Source: Butyricimonas synergistica DSM 23225
GTDB lineage: Bacteria; Bacteroidota; Bacteroidia; Bacteroidales; Marinifilaceae
Assembly (NCBI RefSeq): GCF_000379665.1
Contig: NZ_KB903360.1
Span: 374,175-438,174, forward strand
Reading direction: 5' to 3'
Length of the DNA stretch: 64,000 bases
The translations under genes and the position numbers were made by a program. Positions 45,273 through 54,052 of the stretch are shown one piece after another (within the stretch, counting starts at the first letter, position 1; each line of letters opens with the position of its first letter). Under the pieces are notes generated by a model, which worked only from the letters and a program-made list of their open reading frames with translations, was not told the DNA's origin and made no database searches.

Positions 45273-46415
45273 ATGACACAACAAACAGAAAACAGATTAT
45301 CCGTGGCAGAGGCACAAGCCATTTGCCTGAGAAACAATATTCCCTTTTACACTTACCGACTGCCCGGTTCGCGTGAAGTCGTGTTCGGGGCACAGTTATC
45401 CAACGACACCCGCCTTTTCAAGGGGTTCGAGAAACACCGGGGAGAGAAAGGGTTTGTCATTACCCCCTTCAATCACGCGTCATGGAGCTTCCCTTTCTTT
45501 ATACAGGCAGACCTGACGTTCACGGATTACCTCACGGACCGGGAAGCGATCGTCAATCTCCGGAACACGGTGTTCAATACGCCCGGGCGGATTTTCACCA
45601 AGCAAGACTGCGAGCATTTCGAGTACCTGGATGAATTGCAAACCCTGATCGCCACGCTGAAAAGAGAGGGGATGAGGAAGGCAGTGCTATCCCGCACGAT
45701 CACCCTCCCGTGCGACTCGCTGCGGATAGCCCCCGTGTTGTTCGAGCAGATGAAGCAATACCACCATGCTTTTCTCTTTCTCGCCGCCATACCCGGCAGA
45801 TGCGCGTGGATGGGGGCTTCCCCGGAAACTTTCTTGAAATACGACCGTAACGGCTTTTTCACCATGTCGCTGGCAGGCACGCAACCCGTGGCTACCGCAC
45901 AGGACCCGCCGCAATGGGGCGAGAAGGACATCGAAGAACAACAGATCGTGACCGACTATATACAAAACACGCTAAAACAGTTCTTTACCCGCCATCTCGA
46001 AACGGAAGGACCGATCACGCTGCAAGCCGGCAACGTGTTCCACCTCTGCACTTTTTTCAGAAGCGACGAGCAACTTCCCGCCGACAAGATTGACGAACTG
46101 GTAGCACAATTGCACCCGACACCCGCCGTTTGCGGCATTCCCAAGAAACGGGCGATGCAGGTCATTTCCGAGATCGAGAAACAAGAACGGGGCTATTACG
46201 CCGGGTACCTCGGTCCGCTGCAAGAATCGGGGGCATTCGACCTTTTCGTCAACCTGCGCACGATGGAAGTGTTCGACGACGCTTTGAAATTGTACGTGGG
46301 AGGCGGTATCACGCCCTTGTCCGACCCGGAAACCGAGTGGCAGGAAACTTGCCAGAAAGCTGACACGTTACTCAACCTGATACGCCAAATCAACTATGGA
46401 AAAACTACATTCTGA
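45273..46415 (+). CDS. menF: Isochorismate synthase (menaquinone)
   Basis: Chorismate to isochorismate, the entry step to menaquinone. The 380-aa protein has the chorismate-binding fold, with AVLSRTITLP (the general-base Lys region), FLAAIPGRCAWMGASPETFL, and MSLAGTQPVATAQ. The C-terminal signature runs LHPTPAVCGIPKKRAMQVI, then RGYYAGYLG (the acid region) and YVGGGITPLSDPETEW. The first ~100 residues are poorly conserved, as usual. The stop overlaps the menD start by 20 bp. Its gene order menF-D-B-C-E is that of Bacteroidota menaquinone operons; menaquinone is the anaerobic electron carrier here, consistent with fumarate respiration. Confidence 0.93.
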   Translation: MTQQTENRLSVAEAQAICLRNNIPFYTYRLPGSREVVFGAQLSNDTRLFKGFEKHRGEKGFVITPFNHASWSFPFFIQADLTFTDYLTDREAIVNLRNTVFNTPGRIFTKQDCEHFEYLDELQTLIATLKREGMRKAVLSRTITLPCDSLRIAPVLFEQMKQYHHAFLFLAAIPGRCAWMGASPETFLKYDRNGFFTMSLAGTQPVATAQDPPQWGEKDIEEQQIVTDYIQNTLKQFFTRHLETEGPITLQAGNVFHLCTFFRSDEQLPADKIDELVAQLHPTPAVCGIPKKRAMQVISEIEKQERGYYAGYLGPLQESGAFDLFVNLRTMEVFDDALKLYVGGGITPLSDPETEWQETCQKADTLLNLIRQINYGKTTF

Positions 46416-48090
46416 TATAGAGAGTGTCCGCATTCTCGTGAGCCTGCTGATCCAAAAAGGGATTCGCGACGTCGTTCTATCGCCCGGTTCGCGCAATGCC
46501 CCCCTGCTGGTTTCAATCTCACGGGCAAGGCGTTTGCATCACCGTGTGATCGTGGATGAACGTTCCGCCGCATTCTTCGCTTTGGGCATGGCACAACAAA
46601 GCGGGGAGCCCGTGGCTCTCGTCTGCACGTCGGGCACGGCACTCTTGAATTACGCTCCCGCCGTGGCAGAGGCTTACTATCAAGGTGTGCCGCTGATCGT
46701 CATTTCCGCCGACCGACCGACGGAGTGGATCGACCAGGATGACAGCCAAACAATACGCCAACAGAATGCCCTTGCCCCTTTCGTGAAGGCTAGCTACCAA
46801 TTGCCAACCGTGATCACGAACGAGGAAGACCACTGGCACGCTAACCGCTTGGTGAACGAAGCCATCAACCTGTCACGCACCCCGCGCAAAGGACCCGTAC
46901 ACGTCAACATACCCTTGCGGGAACCCCTGTACGAATTCCACCACAAGGCTCTTCAGACGGAACGGGAGATTGACCCCACCCCCGCGGGAAACGTCATCCC
47001 GGGAGAAGTCTTGAATCAATTGAGGCAAGAATACTCATCGGCGACCAATGTGATGATTATCGCCGGATTCCAGGCTCCCGACCCGGCGTTGCAACAACGT
47101 ATCGAGCAACTCGCCGGATTCTCCAACACGGTGGTTTTCACGGAAAGCATCTCCAACCTGACCACGCCTTGTTCTTTCTCGACCATCGACCGCATCATCT
47201 CGACGGTACGCCCGGCGGAAAGCAAGGCTTACGCTCCCGACCTGCTTATCACGTTCGGGGGAGCCATCGTTTCCCGCATGATAAAGGCATTTATCCGCAA
47301 CCACCCGCCACGCGTACACTGGCATATCGACGAACGCACGAGCCCGCCGGACACCTACAAATCGATGACCCGCCACGTGCAAATGAGCGCCGGGGAGTTC
47401 TTCAAACAATTTTTAACGACGCCCTTCCCGTTAGTATCGGCTTCCGGGTATGCCTGGAAATGGTTGCAAAAAGCGGAAACCGCGACAAGCAAACACGAGG
47501 CTTACGTGAACCGCATCCCGTGGTGCGACCTAAAGGCTTTTTCAATACTGATGCCCGCGATTCCCGCCGACAGCCGCCTGCAACTCGGCAACAGCACTCC
47601 CATCCGTTACGCCCAGCTTTTCCGCTATTCGCAGGTGTCCCGCTCGGATGCCAACCGCGGCACTAGCGGCATCGACGGATGTACTTCCACAGCTATCGGT
47701 GCGGCTTGCGCCTTCAACGGGATGACCACCCTCATCGTGGGGGACAACAGTTTTCTGTACGACTCGAACGCCCTTTGGATGAAGAGCATTCCTCCCCGCC
47801 TGCGGATCATCGTGATGCAGAACGGTGGCGGCGGCATCTTTCGCTTCCTCCCGGGACCTTCTGCCCTGCAAGAGGTGGAAAAGTTTTTCCAAACGCCGCA
47901 CAAGGTGGATCTGAAACAACTCGCGAGTGTTTACAATTTCGATGTTTACAAGGTATCGGATGAGATGTCCTTGCAACAGGCGCTGGTTCAGTTCTTCCTT
48001 CCCTCGCAACACCCGGCAATCCTCATCATCGAAACACCGGGGGACACGAGCGGCGAGATTTTGAAAGGATATTTCGAGGCTCTGAAATAA
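46396..48090 (+). CDS. menD: SEPHCHC synthase (MenD)
   Basis: ThDP-dependent 2-succinyl-5-enolpyruvyl-6-hydroxy-3-cyclohexene-1-carboxylate synthase: isochorismate + 2-oxoglutarate. The 564-aa length is typical. The N-terminal Pyr domain has VDERSAAFFALGMAQQSG (the catalytic Glu55 that activates ThDP) and VCTSGTALLNYAPAVAEAYY. The C-terminal PP domain holds GDNSFLYDSNALWM and the diphosphate-binding continuation QNGGGGIFRFLPG, the GD(N)-N motif. An Asp-Arg pair SADRPTEW for substrate binding is present. Overlaps menF, so translation is coupled. Confidence 0.96.
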   Translation: MEKLHSDIESVRILVSLLIQKGIRDVVLSPGSRNAPLLVSISRARRLHHRVIVDERSAAFFALGMAQQSGEPVALVCTSGTALLNYAPAVAEAYYQGVPLIVISADRPTEWIDQDDSQTIRQQNALAPFVKASYQLPTVITNEEDHWHANRLVNEAINLSRTPRKGPVHVNIPLREPLYEFHHKALQTEREIDPTPAGNVIPGEVLNQLRQEYSSATNVMIIAGFQAPDPALQQRIEQLAGFSNTVVFTESISNLTTPCSFSTIDRIISTVRPAESKAYAPDLLITFGGAIVSRMIKAFIRNHPPRVHWHIDERTSPPDTYKSMTRHVQMSAGEFFKQFLTTPFPLVSASGYAWKWLQKAETATSKHEAYVNRIPWCDLKAFSILMPAIPADSRLQLGNSTPIRYAQLFRYSQVSRSDANRGTSGIDGCTSTAIGAACAFNGMTTLIVGDNSFLYDSNALWMKSIPPRLRIIVMQNGGGGIFRFLPGPSALQEVEKFFQTPHKVDLKQLASVYNFDVYKVSDEMSLQQALVQFFLPSQHPAILIIETPGDTSGEILKGYFEALK

Positions 48091-48121
48091 ACTTGGCACT
48101 AAATTTATTTACTTTTAAACC

Positions 48122-48700
48122 ATGAAAATAAAAACAAAATTAATTAGGATTAAGATTTTAAGCATTCTTTCTCTTATTATCCTTTTAGCAGGGTGCAATG
48201 ATGATGAAAAAAAGATTAGCGGCAAGCAAATCCAACAAGCCTTGTTTGATATGAAAGGGACATACCACGGTTCTATCAAAGTGGCATTTTATCATGGAGC
48301 TGAAATTGTAAAGATTGATGATGCAAAAGCCTCGTCCCGCGATTCGCTTTCATTCATGTTGCCGCTTGCGCCCATTGCCGACATCATCAACGATAAAGAA
48401 ATTGCCGCCACATTGCGCGAGGTTGAAGAAGTGGAAATTAAAGCCGAATACCAATTCTTACAAATTGACAACGAGGGATACTCCGTACATTTCGGGCTCA
48501 TTCCGGAAAACATTGTCATTCCGGCTAATGGAACTACGCCGGACATTACAATAGTCCTCTCCAATTCATTTGGCGGTGATTTTGAAAAAAACTCGAATTT
48601 TATCATGTTCAATATTTCGCCCGTGGGGATTCGGGCAGGAGGCGTCCAACTCGACTCTTTCACACAACTTGTCTATCACTTCCGCGGAGAATATGAATAA
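48122..48700 (+). CDS. Lipoprotein within the men operon (DUF4840-like)
   Basis: A 192-aa lipoprotein: basic start, LSLIILLAGC lipobox (Cys25), then a DDEKK linker. The body is beta-rich with GTYHGSIKVAFYHG and a C-terminal FTQLVYHFRGEY strand. The pattern resembles the DUF4840 family of Bacteroidota lipoproteins, but I am not sure. It is 31 bp after menD and 38 bp before menB with the same orientation, so it must be cotranscribed. An exported lipoprotein has no known task in menaquinone synthesis, which is cytosolic or on the inner membrane, so it is the odd member of the operon. Base composition is more AT-rich than menD or menB. Confidence 0.7.
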   Translation: MKIKTKLIRIKILSILSLIILLAGCNDDEKKISGKQIQQALFDMKGTYHGSIKVAFYHGAEIVKIDDAKASSRDSLSFMLPLAPIADIINDKEIAATLREVEEVEIKAEYQFLQIDNEGYSVHFGLIPENIVIPANGTTPDITIVLSNSFGGDFEKNSNFIMFNISPVGIRAGGVQLDSFTQLVYHFRGEYE

Positions 48701-48738
48701 TCGGAACCACGATGTATAAATATTAAAATAACAAGAAT

Positions 48739-49560
48739 ATGTCAACACGAAACTGGACAACTATCAAGGAGTACGAAGATATTAAATTTGAGTTCTTCGA
48801 GGGAATTGCCAAGATCACGATCGATCGTCAAGAGGTGTACAACGCTTTCCGACCGCAAACGAATTTCGAGATGCTGGACGCCATGAATATCTGCCGCGAA
48901 CGCAACGACATCGGCGTGGTGGTTCTCACGGGAGCAGGCGACAAGGCCTTCTGCTCGGGAGGCGACCAAAAGGTGAAAGGCGTGGGCGGATATATCGACG
49001 AGAATGGGGTACCCCGATTGAACGTGCTCGACCTGCACAAGGCTATCCGTTCACTCCCGAAACCCGTGATCGCCATGGTCAACGGCTACGCCATAGGCGG
49101 CGGACACGTGCTGCACGTGGTATGCGACCTCACGATTGCTTCGGAGAACGCACGCTTCGGACAAACGGGACCGAAGGTGGGAAGTTTCGACGGGGGATTC
49201 GGTTCCTCCTATCTCGCCCGCCACGTGGGACAAAAGAAGGCACGGGAAATCTGGTTCCTCTGCCGCCAATACACGGCGAAGGAAGCCGAAGAGATGGGAA
49301 TGGTAAACAAAGTGGTGCCCTTCGACCAGCTGGAAGACGAAACGGTAGATTGGTGCAAAACGATCATGCAACGTAGCCCAATGGCTATCCGCATGATAAA
49401 ACGGGCTTTGAACGCGGAACTTGACGGACAACACGGGTTAATGGAACTTGCCGGGGATGCCACATTGATGTATTATCTCATGGAGGAAGCGCAAGAAGGT
49501 AAAAATGCCTTTCTGGAGAAACGCGATCCCGATTTCCAGCAATTCCCGAAATTCCCGTAA
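48739..49560 (+). CDS. menB: 1,4-Dihydroxy-2-naphthoyl-CoA synthase
   Basis: A crotonase-fold enzyme, 273 aa, that closes the ring of o-succinylbenzoyl-CoA. Conserved blocks: [31 protein letters not shown] (the oxyanion glycines), [19 protein letters not shown], and [22 protein letters not shown], with the Gly-Ser-Phe-Asp-Gly-Gly region typical of MenB. The C-terminal [16 protein letters not shown] is family-diagnostic. Its usual trimer-of-dimers partner is not in question. It lies in the operon after the lipoprotein and 28 bp before menC. Confidence 0.96.
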   Translation: MSTRNWTTIKEYEDIKFEFFEGIAKITIDRQEVYNAFRPQTNFEMLDAMNICRERNDIGVVVLTGAGDKAFCSGGDQKVKGVGGYIDENGVPRLNVLDLHKAIRSLPKPVIAMVNGYAIGGGHVLHVVCDLTIASENARFGQTGPKVGSFDGGFGSSYLARHVGQKKAREIWFLCRQYTAKEAEEMGMVNKVVPFDQLEDETVDWCKTIMQRSPMAIRMIKRALNAELDGQHGLMELAGDATLMYYLMEEAQEGKNAFLEKRDPDFQQFPKFP

Positions 49561-49587
49561 TCGTATTCGCTTCATGATGTTACAGAC

Positions 49588-50634
49588 ATGTTACAAGCAA
49601 AATACTCTAAATATATCTTGAGATTCAAACAACCCTCGGGTACTTCCCGGGGGGTTCTCACGGAGAAAGAAACTTGGTTTATCAAGGTTTGGGACTCGAA
49701 ACAACCGGAAATCTTCGGGCTAGGGGAGTGTGCCGTGTTCCGGGGATTGGGAGCGGACGACCGACCGGGATACGAGGATAAACTGAAAGAAGTTTGCCTC
49801 CGCATCAACGAGATAGACCCGCCTTCTTTAAGCGAGTGGAGCTCTATCCGGTTCGGGGTGGAAACCGCCCTCGCGGATTTAGAAAACGGGGGAAAACGTT
49901 TGATTTTTCCTTCCACCTTCACGGAGGGAGGGGAAACCATCGAGATTAACGGTTTGATATGGATGGGCGACCGGGAAACCATGCGCCAACGGATTGTAGA
50001 GAAGCTGGATGCCGGATTTCACTGTATCAAATTAAAAATAGGGGCTATCGATTTTGAATCGGAATTGAACCTGTTGCACGCGATACGGTCGCAATTCAGC
50101 AAGGAGATGGTAGAACTCCGGGTAGATGCCAACGGGGCATTCTCCCCGGAAGAGGCTCCCCGGAAGCTGGAACAATTGGCTCGATATGATATTCATTCCA
50201 TCGAACAGCCTATCCGTCAAGGGCAATGGCAGGCGATGTCACGCCTATGCAGGAATACCCCGATCCCAATAGCGTTGGACGAAGAATTGATCGGGATCAA
50301 CGAGAGCCACCAAAAAATCGAAATGCTTGATACGATATGCCCGCAATATATCATCCTGAAGCCTTCCCTTGCCGGAGGTTTCGCCGGTTCGCAAGAATGG
50401 ATAGACCTCTCCCGGGAAAGGAATATCGGCTGGTGGGTGACCTCCGCACTGGAATCCAACATCGGGCTGAATGCTATCGCACAATGGACTTTTACCTTAC
50501 ACGCGTCTATGCCCCAGGGACTGGGCACCGGGCAATTGTACACGAATAATATTCCTTCGCCCCTGGAACAAACAGGCTCTACTATCCGGTATTGCCCTAC
50601 AAGCAAATGGGAAACGGACTTGATTCAATTTTAA
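49588..50634 (+). CDS. menC: o-Succinylbenzoate synthase (MenC)
   Basis: The enolase-superfamily dehydratase that makes o-succinylbenzoate from SHCHC. It is 348 aa. Catalytic Lys148 and Lys150 sit in IKLKIGA; metal ligands are Asp180 (VDANGAF), Glu206 (SIEQP) and Asp231 (ALDEEL); the second catalytic Lys258 is in ILKPSLAGG. The N-terminal capping domain starts YSKYILRFKQPSGTSRG. The order after menB and directly before menE (3-bp gap) confirms the assignment, since the superfamily is promiscuous. Confidence 0.93.
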   Translation: MLQAKYSKYILRFKQPSGTSRGVLTEKETWFIKVWDSKQPEIFGLGECAVFRGLGADDRPGYEDKLKEVCLRINEIDPPSLSEWSSIRFGVETALADLENGGKRLIFPSTFTEGGETIEINGLIWMGDRETMRQRIVEKLDAGFHCIKLKIGAIDFESELNLLHAIRSQFSKEMVELRVDANGAFSPEEAPRKLEQLARYDIHSIEQPIRQGQWQAMSRLCRNTPIPIALDEELIGINESHQKIEMLDTICPQYIILKPSLAGGFAGSQEWIDLSRERNIGWWVTSALESNIGLNAIAQWTFTLHASMPQGLGTGQLYTNNIPSPLEQTGSTIRYCPTSKWETDLIQF

Positions 50635-50637
50635 ACA

Positions 50638-51669
50638 ATGAAGATCAATATCAGAATCAACGGCACACGATACACGACGCTCGAATCGTTGCACGAGATC
50701 GACGACTCGCAAGTTGTTGATTTCCTGCGGGAATGGTATAATGCCGAAGAATATGTCATCGGGCACACGTCTGGCTCCACGGGAGCACCGAAAGAGATCC
50801 GGTTATTGAAAAAAGATATGCTGGCGTCCGCACGGATCACGAATGATTTCTTTCATATCGGGGCGGATTCCCGGTTGCTGTTATGCCTGTCCCCACGGTA
50901 TATTGCCGGAAAGATGATGATCGTCCGTACCCTCTTGTCCGGAGCTGATTTACGCACGGTAAAAGTAAGTTCATCCCCATTAAAAGACACGGACGGGGAA
51001 TTTGATCTCGTTGCCATGGTGCCCATGCAAGTGGAAACTTCCCTGAGCACGCCGGAAACGGCTCAACGGTTTACCCGCGTGAAACAAGTAATCATCGGGG
51101 GTGCCGCTATTTCCGTCCGCATGGAAAAACAACTGCAAACAGTACCGACCGCCTGTTACTGCACTTACGGGATGACGGAAACAGTGTCGCACGTCGCGTT
51201 GAGGGATATTAACGGAAAGGGTAAATCTCCTTTCTATTTTGCCCTAGGAGATGTCCACTTCGAAACAGACGAGAGGGGTTGCCTCGTGATTCGGGCTCCG
51301 CACCTGCAACAACAAAGGTTCGTCACGAATGATATCGCCAGATTGATTGACGATACTCGTTTTGAATGGTTGGGACGCCATGATAACGTGATTAATTCCG
51401 GGGGAGTCAAACTGTTCCCCGAAAGAATAGAGGCAAAAATTGCCCTTTTCGTGGAACAACGTTTCTTTATTATGCCCGAGGAAGATGCCCGCTTGGGACA
51501 ACGAGCCGTCCTCGTCATTGAAGGCAGAGCATGGGACGAGGAACAGAAAAAGCAGTTGCTGGAACAACTACGCCAAGAGTTGCACCCGTACGAGATACCT
51601 AAAAAGATTTACTTCCGGGAACATTTCATGGAAACTTACTCGGGAAAAATCATCCGGAAACTAATATAA
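50638..51669 (+). CDS. menE: o-Succinylbenzoate-CoA ligase (short MenE)
   Basis: An AMP-forming acyl-CoA ligase, 343 aa, which activates o-succinylbenzoate for MenB. The phosphate loop is HTSGSTGAPKEI (residues 43-54), the A5-type motif is YGMTETVSHVA, and the hinge is in TNDIARLIDDTRFEWLGRHD with NSGGVKLFPERIE. The C-terminal SGKIIRKL carries the adenylating Lys. It is shorter than the ~450-490-aa enzymes of proteobacteria because the N-terminal subdomain is reduced, as in other Bacteroidota MenE. It is the last menaquinone gene in the operon. Confidence 0.92.
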   Translation: MKINIRINGTRYTTLESLHEIDDSQVVDFLREWYNAEEYVIGHTSGSTGAPKEIRLLKKDMLASARITNDFFHIGADSRLLLCLSPRYIAGKMMIVRTLLSGADLRTVKVSSSPLKDTDGEFDLVAMVPMQVETSLSTPETAQRFTRVKQVIIGGAAISVRMEKQLQTVPTACYCTYGMTETVSHVALRDINGKGKSPFYFALGDVHFETDERGCLVIRAPHLQQQRFVTNDIARLIDDTRFEWLGRHDNVINSGGVKLFPERIEAKIALFVEQRFFIMPEEDARLGQRAVLVIEGRAWDEEQKKQLLEQLRQELHPYEIPKKIYFREHFMETYSGKIIRKLI

Positions 51670-51681
51670 CAAAAACTTTTC

Positions 51682-51689
51682 TATCTTTG
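51682..51689 (+). promoter_or_regulatory. -7 element for glsA
   Basis: TATCTTTG then CC, a perfect box 13 bp after the menE stop. It shows that glsA has its own promoter. Confidence 0.6.
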
Positions 51690-51729
51690 CCCGTGAAAAA
51701 CATACAAATTAGGGCTACAAGCCGTAACT

Positions 51730-51746
51730 CAAAAACAAAGTTTTTG
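51730..51746 (+). promoter_or_regulatory. Hairpin in the glsA leader
   Basis: CAAAAAC and GTTTTTG pair around AAA and end six bases before the glsA ATG. GGCT/AGCC (near 51713) forms a second small hairpin. Position so close to the start could affect translation. Confidence 0.35.
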
Positions 51747-51751
51747 AACTC

Positions 51752-52666
51752 ATGGATTACAAGGAAGTTATCGAAAACATATACAACGAGGTGAAACCTC
51801 TTTTCGGCAAAGGACAAGTCGCCGATTATATCCCGGCACTGGCTAATGTCAACCCGCGACAATTCGGCATCGCTATTGCCACTCTCGACGGGCAAATTAT
51901 CGGGACGGGGGATTACCAAACGAAATTCTCCATTCAAAGTATTTCCAAGGTGTACACGTTGGCAATGGTGGTACGCCACATGGGAGGCGACTTGTGGCAA
52001 TATGTAGGCAGGGAACCTTCCGGGACTCCATTCAATTCACTGGTTCAGCTTGAACATGAACACGGTATCCCGCGTAATCCTTTTATCAATGCCGGGGCTC
52101 TCGTGGTAACGGACAAACTGATGAATCTTTATCATAGACCCAAAGAAGCGATTATCCAATTTGTTCGGGGAATAGCGGGATCAGAAGATATTTATTTCGA
52201 TAAGATAGTTGCCCAATCGGAATTGGAACACGCCAGCCGTAACCAAGCTTTGGGGCATTTCATGAAAAGTTTCGGGAACATCGACAATGACGTGGATTCG
52301 CTGATCGATGTATATTGTAATCAATGTAGTATCGCCATGACTTGTGAAGACCTTGCCAAGTCGTTCTTATTCCTGGCAAACCATGGAATCAACCCGCATA
52401 ATAACGAGAACATTTTGACCGTAAGCCGTTCCAAACGACTCAGTGCCTTGATGCTTACCTGCGGGTTCTACGATGAATCGGGTGATTTCGCTTTCCGCGT
52501 AGGGATGCCCGGCAAGAGCGGTGTCGGCGGCGGTGTCGTTGCCATCATTCCCGGCAAACTGAGTATCGCTGTTTGGAGCCCGGAATTGAACCAACACGGC
52601 AATTCTTACATGGGGATAGAAACTCTGGAAAGGTTCACCACGAACATCGGGATTTCTATTTTCTAA
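51752..52666 (+). CDS. glsA: Glutaminase A
   Basis: L-glutamine to L-glutamate and ammonia, a cytosolic beta-lactamase-like serine enzyme of 304 aa. The S-x-x-K motif is in FSIQSISKVYTL (Ser63 and Lys66). Other family blocks are GREPSGTPFNS, NPFINAGALV, YCNQCSIAMTCEDLAKSF, CGFYDESGDFAFRVGMPGKSGVGGG and VWSPELN. In acid-exposed bacteria it supports acid resistance by ammonia release, but here no GABA antiporter or decarboxylase is adjacent. Own promoter and leader. Confidence 0.95.
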   Translation: MDYKEVIENIYNEVKPLFGKGQVADYIPALANVNPRQFGIAIATLDGQIIGTGDYQTKFSIQSISKVYTLAMVVRHMGGDLWQYVGREPSGTPFNSLVQLEHEHGIPRNPFINAGALVVTDKLMNLYHRPKEAIIQFVRGIAGSEDIYFDKIVAQSELEHASRNQALGHFMKSFGNIDNDVDSLIDVYCNQCSIAMTCEDLAKSFLFLANHGINPHNNENILTVSRSKRLSALMLTCGFYDESGDFAFRVGMPGKSGVGGGVVAIIPGKLSIAVWSPELNQHGNSYMGIETLERFTTNIGISIF

Positions 52667-52677
52667 TACTTATTCCC

Positions 52678-52685
52678 TACTTTTG
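52678..52685 (+). promoter_or_regulatory. -7 element for the next lipoprotein gene
   Basis: TACTTTTG matches TAnnTTTG; leader of about 18 nt to the ATG at 52710. Confidence 0.55.
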
Positions 52686-52709
52686 TTAAGTATGTAGAAA
52701 TTCGTGTAT

Positions 52710-53951
52710 ATGAAAAGAATCATCTTTTTCGGGCTACTGTTGCTCTTTTCCTGTAACCAAGATGAAAAGGTCACGGGTAAAGAAACAGAACTCGTGTTTC
52801 AGAGTGAATTTAACACGTTGGATTTATTCGCCATAGACCGGGACAACCGTATTGTCCGTCACGAGCATTTCACCCAAGAGGATTTACATGATAACACGCT
52901 TCAAGCGAATCTTCCCCTGGGACGCTATCGTGTTGCTTGTGTTGCCAATTGTCCTGATATAGATTTTAACACGGGAGAAACACTGGAAAATATTCTACTC
53001 CGCCTACCCCGAAAAGGGGATACTTTTCAAGAAGCGAATGATACACGGACAGCCCTCCAAAGTGTCAGCATCTCGGAAAATAAGGATGCAACTTTCGTGA
53101 TACGCCTTGCCCGGCGAGTGGCTCGGTTACAAGTTACCCTGAATGACATTCCCGAAGATGTCGATCATTTGAATTTTGAACTATCATTCGTACCGTCTGC
53201 CATAAACTTCACGGGAACGAACACGAACACGTTCGGCACGATCACGAAGCCTTTCAACCGGGAAGCAGACCAAGCCAGTGTTGAACTCCTGACTTTTCCC
53301 GCTAAAAAGGGGGAGGCTACCCTGTCCGTAACTTATCGCACGGGGGATAAAGAAAAACGTAAAATCATCCCATTCTCGGAAAGTGTGGACACGAATCAAA
53401 TCATCCGGATAGAAAAGAATTTCCCGGAACTGGAAGAAGGCGGTTTACAAGGGAACGGGATTAACTTATTGCAAAACGGGGATTTCGAGATTTGGAATGA
53501 TCTTTCCAAAGAACCTGATGGTTGGCGTTTCTTCAAGGACGGACGGGATAGTTCAGCCGTAAAAGTAAACGAGGATAAAGTACATTCAGGAAAACAAGCC
53601 GTATTTCTACAAGGTAAGACCTATTTATATCAAGATGTTGAGGTTAAAGCTCTTCAACGTTATGAAATTAAAATGTTCGTGAATGCCGCATCTTCCAATT
53701 TTTCATGGAAATATTATTGTTACTGGCGAAAAAGCAAAAGTACGGCACTTCCGGCTAAAGACAACGAACCCATTCAAGCACATAGCTATCAAAAACAGAC
53801 CGATGGATGGTTTAACGTATTCAACGGCAAAACATTCACTGCCCCGGAAGGCGCAAAACTTTTACGGGTAGAAATCCGTACCTACGGTAAAGAAATCCTC
53901 CCGGGGGAAGGAATTTATATAGACGATTTTAGTGTAGAACTCGTCGAATGA
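52710..53951 (+). CDS. Two-domain surface lipoprotein (fimbrillin-like + CBM-like)
   Basis: The start MKRIIFFGLLLLFSC gives a lipoprotein (lipobox LFSC); the nearby upstream GTG is not needed. Length 413 aa. Residues 30-230 look like the FimB/Mfa2-type fimbrillin fold: LDLFAIDRDNRIVRHEHFT, LPLGRYRVACVANC, then LARRVARLQVTLNDIPEDV. After a spacer (EEGGLQGNG) a C-terminal domain begins NLLQNGDFEIWNDLSKEPDGW and ends YIDDFSVELVE, the arrangement of CBM4/9/CBM-like carbohydrate-binding domains. The domain names are by pattern only. Such a fusion could tether a glycan-binding head to the surface. It stands alone. Confidence 0.72.
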   Translation: MKRIIFFGLLLLFSCNQDEKVTGKETELVFQSEFNTLDLFAIDRDNRIVRHEHFTQEDLHDNTLQANLPLGRYRVACVANCPDIDFNTGETLENILLRLPRKGDTFQEANDTRTALQSVSISENKDATFVIRLARRVARLQVTLNDIPEDVDHLNFELSFVPSAINFTGTNTNTFGTITKPFNREADQASVELLTFPAKKGEATLSVTYRTGDKEKRKIIPFSESVDTNQIIRIEKNFPELEEGGLQGNGINLLQNGDFEIWNDLSKEPDGWRFFKDGRDSSAVKVNEDKVHSGKQAVFLQGKTYLYQDVEVKALQRYEIKMFVNAASSNFSWKYYCYWRKSKSTALPAKDNEPIQAHSYQKQTDGWFNVFNGKTFTAPEGAKLLRVEIRTYGKEILPGEGIYIDDFSVELVE

Positions 53952-54052
53952 GATACTTTCATGTCAGAAAATCATGGAATTCCTTTTTAGTTTTCAGTAT
54001 AAAAACTAAATTCGCGTTCCAAATTGTATTATAAAATTATATTCACAATCAT

